From assembly GCA_029339195.1 (NCBI GenBank), contig JAPTJF010000049.1:124001-188000 (forward strand): 64,000 bases of DNA, read 5' to 3'. The DNA is from Micractinium sp. NFX-FRZ (lineage: Eukaryota > Chlorophyta > Trebouxiophyceae > Chlorellales > Chlorellaceae). Below are positions 44,601 through 54,590 of the stretch, piece by piece. The translations under genes and the position numbers were made by a program. How positions within the stretch are numbered: position 1 is the stretch's first letter; each line of letters starts with the position of its first letter. The notes under the pieces are model-generated. The model was not told the origin of the DNA, did no database searches, and saw only the letters and a list, made by a program, of their open reading frames with translations.

Positions 44601-47600
44601 GCGCACGCCGGGGCTGGTCTCAATGAGGCCGTCAATTCCCTTGGCAGCCAGGTACTGCTCAATCTCGTGCACCCTGCAGGCGGCAGGGAGGGTTGGCCGG
44701 TGGTCAATTTGAGCCGATGGTCTGCCAGACTTAAGTGTTTGTGTAATGCGCCGAGCTGGCGCTCCAACACAGCATGCCCCGTCAGGCTGTCCCACTCGCC
44801 ACCCATTCATTCACCCTTGCCCCATGACCAACACTTGCCACGCATGTTGAGGCCCAGCTCGAAAAGGCCCCCTTCACGCCCATCGTATCACACGCCTTTC
44901 CCTCAATCGCGCACCCGCCCAATCAAAGCAGATGCCCTCCCCGCCAGCTCACCTGATCCGCAGATTGTTTTTTGCGGATTTTTGCGGATTTATGCGGCCG
45001 CTCCCACTTCCCACCTAGCCGCCCGCCACTCATCTGACCACGGCTTCCCTCTCACATCACCCCCGCCAGCTCACCTGATGCGCAGGTTGATGTCCAGCTC
45101 CATGCGGCCATACTCCAGGAACACGTAGCGGTCGCCCGCCAAGCGCACCTGCACAGGGACAGAACGGGACCATGCCAGGCACGGGGTGTCGGTCCTTGCC
45201 CGGCAGAAGGGCACCATGCCAGGCGCGGGGTGAACGCTTGCCCGCCCCCCCGCCCCATGGGGCAGAGCTGCCTTCCCCTTCACTCGGCTCCCACTCACGC
45301 CAGTGCTCGTGCTCAGGCAAGGGCTGCTGCTGGGGGTCAGAAATGGACAGGACGCACCTTGGCGCCCGGGTGCTTGCCCTCCACGGCGGGCACCACCTTG
45401 AGGACCGCCTCGGTGGGGGGGACCTCGGGAACGTCCACCTGCGGGGGCGGGAGGGGTGGGAGGGAGAGGATGCATGGGAGAGCGAGTCATGGGTTTGGCA
45501 GGGCAGGAAGAGTTCAGAGTGCCGCAGGGCAGCGGGCAGCAGTCCGCAGACATCAACCCCCCCCACAGCAGCAGCAGCAGCTGCATGTTGGTGCCCCCCC
45601 GTCCCGCCCCGCCCCGCCCCGCCCTGCACCAGCCGGCTGCCCCCCACCTTGTACGCCGCCATGTCGGCCACAGCGGCCTCAGCGCTCAGCGTGCCGCGCG
45701 CCACCTGGCACAGCAGCGCCACCTGGTGGTCCACCTGGAACCGCTCGATGTAGGCCTGCGGGGCGGCACGTGCACAAGCAGGCGGGCGTGGTTTAGTGGG
45801 CATGTTTTGGTGGGCAGCCACCATGTCTGGCAGAGAGCAGAGGGCACCTGGCACCAGTTGCCTGGCCCACCCCACCCCGCCTTGCTACCCCCTCTGCTTG
45901 GCCGCAATGCACGCCCAACCCACCGCGCCCACTGTATCCATCCCACCACAGCACGCACAGCACGCACAGCACGCCACCCCCACCCGCACTCACCTCCTCC
46001 ACCGTCAGCTGCTTGAAGCACACGGCGTCCCCGGGCCGGACCTGCCCCATCTTCCACAGCTCGGTGGTGGTGATGGTGGCGGGGCAGACAAAGCCTCCCA
46101 GGGAGGGGCCGTCCACCATGAGCACCACAGGCATGTCTCCAGTGAAGTTGATGGTGCCTGGAGGGGGAGGGGGGCGGCAGAAAGGGTGGCGTGTGTTGGT
46201 CGGTTGGCAATGCGCAAGAGCATGCGCTGCATGGTGCCTGGGGGCAGGGGGAGGGGGGGAGGGCAGGGGGGGCGGGGAAAGCAAACAGGTGGCGTGGGTT
46301 AACTGGTTGGTCATGCGTGAGGAGAAGCAAAGTTGATGGTGTCTGGGGGAGGAGGAAGGGAAGGAGGTGGGGGAGGTTGGTGGAGGGGCGGCAGAAGGAG
46401 GGTGGTGTGGGTTGGTCGGTTGGCAGGGTGCAGGAGCACGCAAAGGTGAATGGTTGCCGGGCGGCGCCAGGGCAGGAACAGTGGGGCGGGGCGGGCAGGG
46501 CAGCGCTTGGGTGCGGCCTCGCCAGGGCTGCGCTCTGCCAAGCCCTCCCCATGCTCCGCTGCGCGCGTGCTTGCACGGTGCCAGAATGGCGGGGGCTGGC
46601 GCTCACCCAGCGCGTACACGTGGTCGTGCACGTTGGAGGGGTGGCTGCCGCCCTCCCCGCCGTCGGCGCGCGCAAACTTGGGGCGGGGGCCCTCCATGCG
46701 GATGCCCAACCGGTTGCTGCGGGAGCAGGGGCAGGTTGGGAAGAGGGAGCAGGTGAGCACGGGGGGTAAGGTAACCGGGTGGGAGGGGGTACGCAGGAGA
46801 CGGAGCGGCGGGAGGCGCTGCCGCAGACGGGCGCAGCCGCAGTCCGTGGCGTGCCTCTGGAGCCACCCAGCGTGGCACAGCATGCTGCGCCGTGCTGCGC
46901 CGTGCTGCGCCGCGCCTTGCTGAGCTGTGCTGTGACATGCAACCAACACCTGGCGCCTGGCGCGTGCAGTGCTGGGCCCTTCCCTCCCCCCTCACGAGTT
47001 GTGGTGGATCTTGTAGGGCGTGGACAGCAGGGTCTGGATGTCCTCGGTGGTGAAGTAGTCTGGGTCGGCCTGGGGGCCTGCAGGGGGCAGGGGGGAGACT
47101 TGCTGAGCTAAAGGGGGCCGGCGGGAGGGCAGGAAGAGTGGTGCGCAGGCATGTGCGGGGGGCGGTGCCGGCGGTGGGTGGCGGGCGTTTGTTCGGGGGC
47201 TGACGCGCGCGAGGCGCTGACGACGGAAGGGTGTGCATTGCCGGGGAGCAGAGCGCTGGGCTGCAGGCAGCAGCTGCAGCCCAGCCGGCAAGGCAATACG
47301 GGGCAGGAGGGGACACCCTGGGCTGGCCCCAGCATGCCAGGCAGGTGTACTAGAAGGGGGCACATGGCACCCCACAGATGAGGCCACCTGGCCTCAGTCC
47401 GATCCTGGCGGCTTTGCCCAGTACTGCATGCCCCCATGCATGGGGTCACCCCAGGAGCTCACTGACCCTGGGCTGCCCATCCCAATACACTGCGTGCAGC
47501 CCAGCCACCTGCCAAGCCCACTGGCCTGCGCCAAGCGCCCCCCGCTCTCCTGGTCCCGCACGGCATGCCACGGTGCCGCTGCTGTGAGGGGGGTCCCAGC

Positions 47601-50600
47601 TCTGCATCAGCTTTCCCCCTAGGCCCCTGGCCACCTTTTTCTTAGAAACCAAGGCCCTCCTCACCAGCAACCCCAGCCCCGCCAACCCCAGCCCACCTGG
47701 CAGCACGCCCACGGTCCAGTCGCTGACGCCGCTGAGGAACTGCGGCCGCCAGGCTGGCGGCACGCTGGCGCCCACCGCCAGGCTGTCCAGCTGAGCTGGC
47801 ACCAGGAACAGCATATCCCCGGGGCGCAGCGCCCGCCCTTGGTGGCCGCCCATGTTGCCTCCGGGGAAGGTGGACTTGGAGCCCAGGTATTCGGGCACGT
47901 CAAAGCCACCTGCCACTGCAATGTAGGCGCGGGAGCCGCCGGTGGTGGCGCCCACGCGCACCACCTGCCCCCGCTTCACGGCAAAGCTCTGCCACATGGG
48001 AGCCTCGGCGCCGTCCAGGGTGACGGGAGCGTCGGCGCCGCACACGGCCACCACTGCAGGCGGGGCGGGGGTGGGGGCGAGGAGCGGCAGACGGTGGCAG
48101 TGAGTGTGGCAGTGGGAGGTGGGCAGCGCTCTGGGTTGGAGACATGCATCCTCTCTCCCGCTTGCCGCCCTCAGTCCTCGCACAGCCGGCCCATTGCCGC
48201 ACTCCCGTCGCCTTCCCGCTAAGTGTCTCTCTGTCAGCCCGCCCTGTCAGTCAGTCAGCCCTGTGGTGGCACTGGCACACAACAAACACCCCCCTTCCCT
48301 CCGCAGCGCCCCCCTTTGCCGCCCTCACCCGAGTCTGTGAGGAACTTCATGGTGGGGCCAGTCAGGGTGACCTCCAGGGCAGCAGCGGCGTCGTCGTTGC
48401 CCACCAGCGCGTTGGCCAGCCTGCAGAGGGGGAGGCGTGCGGCGGAACGGGAGTGGCGGGATGAGGGCAGGAGCAAAGGGCGGGGTGGCGGCAGCCGTAG
48501 AGAGGCGGGTGGGGACCAGGGCGAAGCAGGGGTGGGTTGAGGGCCGCAGATGGCGGCTACGCCGCCACTCTGCCTGCACTCAGAAGCTACAGATCCCAAT
48601 CACCCCACAGGCATCCAGGCAGGCATGCCTGCACCCAGGCGGGCATGCAGGCGGGCGGTCGGACCTGTGGGAGAAGTCGTCCATGGGACCGGAGGGCGGC
48701 ACGCCCACCGACCACAGTGCAACGCGCCCCGGGTAGTCCTGCACCGTCGTCTGCAGCCCAGCGTCAATAAACTCGACTGCGCACAGGGGGGAGAAAAGTA
48801 GGGAGGGAATTGGAGGGCGTGAGCGGTGTGGCCCGTGGACTTGGCGGAGGTGCCATCTGACCCTTCAAGATGCAGGCATCCACACCCTACCCTACACCAG
48901 CACCGCATGCAACCCATGCACCCCGCCCTACACCAGCACCGCATCACAGCATCCCACACCAAGGCCCAATCGAAGCAATTCATGAGAACAAAGCAGACCC
49001 ACCCGCGTGGGGCGCGTAGTCCAGGTACTCGACAAACTTGGTGGTCGTGTCGCCGGCGGCGTAGCGCGGGGAGGCGGCAATGACACGCAGGTACTCCAGG
49101 TTGGTGGTCACGCCCTTGAGCTGCGGGGTGGGAGAGGCGGGGTGGGAGGGGCAGGCACACAGGGCAGCGGTGGGCGGTGCGGGCAGGCAGGGGAGGCTGA
49201 GGTGCCAACCCCCCGCGATCGCTGGCCGCGGCCAGGGCAGGCAGAGCGGGGGCCGGTGGGCAGCCAGCCCTTGCACGGGACCCCACCTCACCATTTACCC
49301 CACTAGCAGTGTCATTCACTTCGCTGGCAGGAAGGCAATGTTCCCACAAGCCTTGGCACGCACTCTCTCACACCTGCGTCTCGTCCAGCGCCGCACACAT
49401 CTTGGCAATGGCCTCGGGGCGTCCCTCCGGGGAGTAGACCATCAGCTTGGCAAGCAGGGAGTCGTAGTAGGCTGGGCACAGGCGAGGTGTGGGGGGAAGG
49501 GGATGTGCAGGGGAGGGAGCATGTGAGGGGAAAGGCGTGGATTGGGAGGGCCCCCGCCTGGGCGCATGGCGTGGGCTGTCTGGGGAGCAGCGGGGCAGTG
49601 GAGGCAGCGCAGCCTGCCTGTCCCTTCTGCGCTGCCGCTGCACTCCACCTATACCGCTGCACTCCACCTATACCCTACCCCTGCTCCACTCTGCCCCACG
49701 CTTCCCTGCCCCGCTGCCCACCCACCCCTCCTTCCCTCCCTCCCCTTCCGGCACCCACTCACCCGACACCTCCACGCCCGTCTCCACCCATGTGTCCACC
49801 CGGTTCTCCGTCGCCGTGGGCCACGCCACCAGGCCCAGCACGCCGGTGCAGGGGCGGTAGTTGTGGGCGGGATCCTCCGCACAGATGCGCACCTCGATGG
49901 CCTGCCCCACCATGGCGGGCTGGTACGAGGCCAGGTCAGACGGGAGCTCGCTGCCGGGGGCGCCCTGCAGTGGGGGGAGACGAAGGGGCAGGAGAAGGTG
50001 GGGAGGGGGCAGGGTGGGAAGGGCGGGGACGTAGGAGGGCGGCTCGCTGCCTGGTGCAGCCCGTGGGGGGGAGAGGCTGGAGCGCATTTGCTGGCTGGCT
50101 GTGCTGCCCCACGGCCCGCTCCACAACACCCTGCCAATGCATGCACGCGCTCCCCGCATGGTCCTGGCCTGCCGCCCGATCGCACTCCTTTCCCTTCCCC
50201 CGGCACACCTGCAGCTCAAACTGCCAGCACACCAGGTCCACGCCGCTGACCATCTCCGTGATGCCGTGCTCCACCTGCACAGCAGGCACAGCGTGGGCTC
50301 AGTGCACAGCAGGCACAGCGTGGGCTCAGTGCACAGTGCACGGTCAGACACGCTGCACACTGGAAGGCAGGCGGCGGAGGGGGGGAGGCGGTCATGGGCA
50401 CAGCCCATCCCAGAGGCCAGCTGCCACGCTGGCGTTTGCAGCACCCCTTCCTGCACCCACCCACTGGGTACACTTCCACCCCCACATAACACCATGCCAC
50501 ACCACACCCGTGCACACACACTTGCCTGCAGGCGTGTGTTGACCTCCAGGAAGTAAAACTCCCCGGTGTCGTCATCAACAATGTACTCCACAGTGCCCGC

Positions 50601-52793
50601 AGACCTGCACACGGGAGGTGCACACATGCCGCCAGCACATGAGCATCTGAGAGCACGTCGCGGTGCAGTGCAGGAGGCGGCGGGGGCTGGGCGCTGTGCC
50701 TGCCGCCCACGCACCATAGGGCCGCTGCGCCATCCCCAGACATCAAGCGCTTGTGCAGCCGTGCTCGCCCCACATGTTACTCACGCTAATCCTTCCTGCA
50801 CACCCAGCCATCCTGGCACCCACCCCAGCCCCCGCCCACCTGTACTTGGCCAGCTTGCCCAGCCGCTTGGCGGCCCCCTGCAGCTGCTCCCGAAGCTCGG
50901 GGGTCACAAAGGGCGAGGGGCTCTCCTCCAGCACCTTCTGGTGCCGCCGCTGCAGCAGGGGGAAGGGGGGAGGTGGCAGGGGGGAGGGAGCGATAGGCAA
51001 TGTGGGTTCACTAAAAAGGTTCCCAAAGCAGGCTGGGCGCTCACAAGGCGGTGCTGCCGCCGCTGGTGCCAAACCCCGGGGGAGCAGGAAGGCGACGGCC
51101 CAGCCGGGCATCGGAGTGGCGGCTGCTACTGCCCAGCTGCACTGGAGGGCCCGCCCCACCCCGGCCTACGGGCCGACCAGAAGCACTCCCAGCTGCTACC
51201 ACCCACTCACTGTTCATGGCCCACCATGCATGCCCCACCCCAGCCGCGGGCCACTTGGCACAGCAGCGCTCCTGCCTCACACTCACACACACCTGGATGG
51301 AGCACTCGCGCTCTGGGAAGGCCACCACGTTGCCCTGCCCATCGCCAAAGATCTGGACCTCGATGTGGCGTGCGCGCTGCACATACTTCTCCACAAACAC
51401 GCCGGCGTCGCCAAAGGCGGCGGCGCCCTGGCGTGCCGCGGAGATGAAGTTGTTGGCCACCTCCTCCTCGGTGCGGCAGATGTGGATGCCGATGCCGCCG
51501 CCGCCGCCTGCACACGGGTCGCATGGGGTTGTGGGTGACTGAGCCCGCGGGGTGTTCCTGCTGTCGTACGCATGCGGGGCAGCACAGGGCAAGACACTGC
51601 AGGCCTGCAGAGGCACCGCGCGTGCAGTGGCTCAGCTGCCCGAGCATGTCTCCACGCTGTTCCCCGCCTTCCGTGCACAGCACAGCACAGCACAGCGCGC
51701 AGGCTCACCGGTGGCCTTGAGCAGCACGGGCAGCCCCACTTTGCGTGCATACTCGAGCGCCTCCTCGCCGCTGCTCAGCAGAGGGCTTCCGGCCAGGATG
51801 GGCACCTCTGCTTGCTCCGCAAGCTCACGTGCGGTGTGCTTCTGTGCAAACATGCCCATCGTCTCTGCTCCAGGCGAGGCGGGGCGGGGCGCATGGGGCG
51901 CGGGTGGGTGGAAGCATGGGTGAGAGCAGGGATGGGAGAGCATGGGCAAGGCACAGGAGCATGCCAGGAGCGGGACAGTCATGGCATTGGCATAAAGGCC
52001 AGGCAGGCTTCCAGAGGTAGTTTTACACACTTTGAACGCTTGCATCGGTGCCACGCATGCACGCATGCCGCCTGTGAGCTCGCCCCGCACGGCCCCCAAC
52101 CTGCCCTGCCCCCACTGCATCCGCACGCAGCCGGGCCCAACCAAGCAGGCGTCGCACCCGCGGTGGGGCCGATGAAGGCGATGCCGTTGTCCTCGCACAT
52201 TGCGCTGAACTCTGTGTTCTCTGAAAGGAAGCCGTAGCCGGGGAAGACGGCATCGCAGCCTGTGGGATGTGAAGGATTAAGGCGAGGGCCAGGACCGGGG
52301 TTGGTTGGTGGTGGTGGGACCGGGAGGGCAGGTTTGTGGCGGTGGCGGCGGCCAGTTGATGGGCAGGCAGGCAGGAGAGGTGGGTGTCGGCGTGGGCGCA
52401 ATGCAGGGATTGCGCCGGGGCATGCACGGGCGCTGCCCTGTCCCCGCAGCGCCCGTGCCCTCGCTCCCGCCCTTGCCACGCATTGGCCCCACTCACGTGC
52501 GCCCCACCACCGATTGCCCTTTGCTCTTCGCCCCCCCGCACGCCTGCCCGGCGCCCCGCCCACCCACCCGTGCTCTTGGCCACCTCCAGAAGCTTCTGTG
52601 CGTTCAGGTACTCCTTGGGGCTGGCACCCAGGCACACGCTCTCGGGCGCCTGGAGCACATGCAGGCTGAGCGCATCTGGCTCTGTGAAGACCGCCACGCA
52701 GGGCAGGCCAAGCTTCTTGCAGGCGCGCTGCGCGCGGCAGCTGATCTCGCCGCGGTTGGCGATCAGGATCTTTGTGATCACGCCCAGGGTCAT
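40549..52793 (-). CDS. DUR1: Urea carboxylase (biotin-dependent)
   Basis: ATP- and biotin-dependent carboxylation of urea to allophanate. About 31 small exons, roughly 1250 aa. Domain order: biotin carboxylase ([13 protein letters not shown], Gly-rich [40 protein letters not shown]); KipA-like carboxyltransferase half ([60 protein letters not shown]); KipI-like half ([45 protein letters not shown]); and a C-terminal biotin carboxyl carrier domain with the biotinyl lysine in [10 protein letters not shown] at 52793 has a strong context (GCCACCATGACC); the frame is open to an ATG at 53009, which would add an Ala-rich extension. The intron at 50275-50525 uses a GC donor (CAG|GCAAGT). This domain order and the lack of a fused amidase separate it from yeast DUR1,2. 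Divergent from DUR3. Confidence 0.93.
40635..40799 (-). repeat. Echo of the biotin-site exon of urea carboxylase
   Basis: The 5' edge of the last exon (40635-40683, minus strand [15 protein letters not shown] with CTGCAG-type acceptor) is copied upstream in the intron at 40751-40799 as [15 protein letters not shown], with a TGCAT(G)-altered acceptor. The Met-Lys of the biotin site is kept, but the copy then diverges. Confidence 0.85.
41590..41631. repeat. (GATT)10 microsatellite
   Basis: About ten uninterrupted GATT units (ATTG/TTGA in other registers) lie inside a urea carboxylase intron. An AT-richer tetramer run is unusual against the GC-rich surroundings. Confidence 0.95.
44941..45091 (-). 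repeat. Echo of a urea carboxylase exon end (INLRIR donor)
   Basis: The exon end coding INLRIR with donor (plus-strand CCGCCAGCTCACCTGATGCG, 45063-45091) recurs at 44941-44968 in the following intron with a few changes. The donor (GTGAGCTGGCGG on the minus strand) is intact in both. Right beside the copy is a short GCGGATTTTT(T)-type direct repeat. Confidence 0.75.
46145..46345 (-). repeat. Three copies of a urea carboxylase exon start (GTINFTG)
   Basis: The acceptor and first codons of the exon coding GTINFTGD (plus-strand AAGTTGATGGTGCCTGG, 46145-46161) recur at about 46231-46245 and 46329-46345 in the intron upstream. A neighbouring block resembling GTGTGGGTTGGTCGGTTGGCA also repeats three times, at 80-110 bp spacing. 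Confidence 0.8.
49939..50075 (-). repeat. Echo of a urea carboxylase exon start (GAPGSELPS)
   Basis: The exon start coding GAPGSELPS (plus 49939-49980) has a decayed upstream copy at about 50035-50075 that would read AAPGSEPPS. Both are followed on the plus strand by GTGGGGGGAGA-type sequence from the intron. Confidence 0.65.
50276..50329. repeat. 27-bp tandem repeat, two copies
   Basis: A 27-bp unit beginning TGCACAGCAGGCACAGCG and ending GGCTCAG is duplicated perfectly in tandem, abutting the acceptor of the urea carboxylase exon that starts VEHGITE at 50274. Confidence 0.92.
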
Positions 52794-54590
52794 GGTGGCC
52801 ACCTCTGCTGCTGCTGCTGCCGCTGCTGCTGCTGCCGCTGGACCGGGTGTGCCCGCCTGCTCTGTGCCAGCTGGCACTTGCTGCGTGGCCAGAGGTGTGC
52901 TGGGGGCGTGGGGCTCTGCCACTGCCGCTGCTGCCGCGACTGCAGGTGAGTGGAGCGTATGAAGTGGCAGGTGTGACAGCGTGGGGCACAGCGAAAGCAG
53001 CAGCCGCACAGCGAGGAAGGGAGGCGGGGCCGGTGGGGCACTCGGGGCGGCGGGGCTGCCCCTCGCTGGCGGCAGGAGGCGCCGCCGCCGCCGCCATCCC
53101 TCCCTGGGGGCACTTGTGCTGGCAGTGCCGCAGCTGCTCCTTGCGTACGGCTAGCAGATTGGGCATCCCGCTGGGTGCATAAACGCCCTCCAGCCCGCGC
53201 AGTCTGGGCCGTGTGCGCACGTGCATGTTACCCATACACACAGTTTTTGCAGGCCTGCCGCCGATCACCGCCTCCTCATTGAGAAATATGCTCAGCAAAC
53301 CAATTGCAGCCGGCTACCACAGCCCTAGCGCTAGGGCTCTATCCCCACCTGCAAGGGCTTGGCACTAGCCGCGCTTGGCAGGCCGGTTGGTGGTCAGCTG
53401 GATTGGAACAAAAGCTGAGGGCCAGCTGCGGCTTGGGCAGAGTCAAGGTGCGCCCAACGATGTGGGCTGGCCGGAAAGGACTGCGCACGGGGCCAGCCAC
53501 CTGGGTGCATGGGGTCCACCTGTGGCTGGCAGCGATTCGACCAGCGGCGCCGGCAGGTTGTACTTTTTGGACAATGAGGACCCCAAAGGGGTTAGAAAAG
53601 CACGGTTGTTGTAAGAGCCAGGTTTGCTGGAGCTCCGCCGCCGTTGGCTGTACAGCAGGAACCTTGCCTGGCGGCGGGCCGTCAAATGTGCACCGCCGCA
53701 CTCTGGTCCTTGCCACCACCTTTTCCTGTTCCTTCGTGTGCCCATCAGTAACTGCGCACTCTGCCAGGAGGTTCTGGAGCAAAGGCAAGGGCGGTGGCCC
53801 GGGACCTGTTTGAAACACGTGTAGTGTGCACCCACGTCTGGCGACAGCTCTGCTGCTGCCGTGAGAAGCACCCATCCTTGCATCAACAATGTTGCTTATG
53901 CCGGTGCAAAAAGCAAGTTGTGGTACTTGGAGGAGCCCAGACTGGCGCCTGGGGTGGATTGGGCGCATGCATGTATGGCCAAGCCGCTAGCGGCCCACTG
54001 CACCCATGTGGACGGTACCTGATGCGGGTGGACCCAGGCGAGGGTGGCCCCGCTGGCATGTGCCCTTCCACCCCACAAAAGGCTCCCTCCGCCCCTCACG
54101 CCTGCCATTTCGATCATTCACCAAGGAGCTCGGTGGTGAGTTCCCATCGTCTGGCCTGTCCCTACCACAGGGTACCCCACAGCCACTCAAAGCCCTGCAC
54201 CCACGGGCAGCGCTACTCCCGGCCTCAACGGCGCGCATCGCAGGCGAGGTGAGCCTCTCCGAGCATGGTCGGCCCGGAGCTAGCAGCGGCGGAGCTGTGC
54301 GCTCGTCGCAGTGGGCGTGGCCAATGCCCTAGCTGGGACGACCATCTCATCGTGCCCGGATTGTGCGCAATTGCGGGCGCCCGCCCCTGGCACCAACCTC
54401 TGTGGGCATGCCATGGCCAGGGCAGCGGCGAGCAGGGCCCGGCAGTGCCGCCCACCTAGGGCTGGGGCGCCGGCGCACCCGGGGCGCTGCCCCCAGGTTC
54501 CCGCCCTCAGGTTCCCGCCCTGCCGCCCAAGTGCTTGCCTGCTGACCTCAGCCCACCCCCTGCCCCTGGCCGCTACTGCAGTGAGCAATC
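52794..54590. promoter_or_regulatory. Divergent control region between urea carboxylase and DUR3
   Basis: About 1.8 kb between divergent start codons, the largest gene-free gap in the window. The first 216 bp stay open in the urea carboxylase frame and may be 5' UTR or an N-terminal extension. A CCAAT sequence occurs at about 53300 and a perfect 18-bp palindrome at 53321-53338. Two long overlapping frames (53304-53813 plus, 53339-53968 minus) have no family features and I treat them as chance. Shared control of import and first enzyme step is inferred. Confidence 0.5.
53321..53338. promoter_or_regulatory. Perfect 18-bp palindrome in the DUR1-DUR3 control region
   Basis: AGCCCTAGCGCTAGGGCT reads identically on both strands with no spacer. 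It lies about 530 bp upstream of the urea carboxylase ATG and about 20 bp from a CCAAT box. A site for a dimeric regulator is one explanation; no known site is claimed. Confidence 0.6.

Noticed and set aside
53304..53968. Overlapping long frames on both strands in the DUR1-DUR3 gap
   Set aside because: Neither has recognisable domains or a plausible splice structure, and they overlap each other on opposite strands; treated as chance in GC-rich intergenic DNA.
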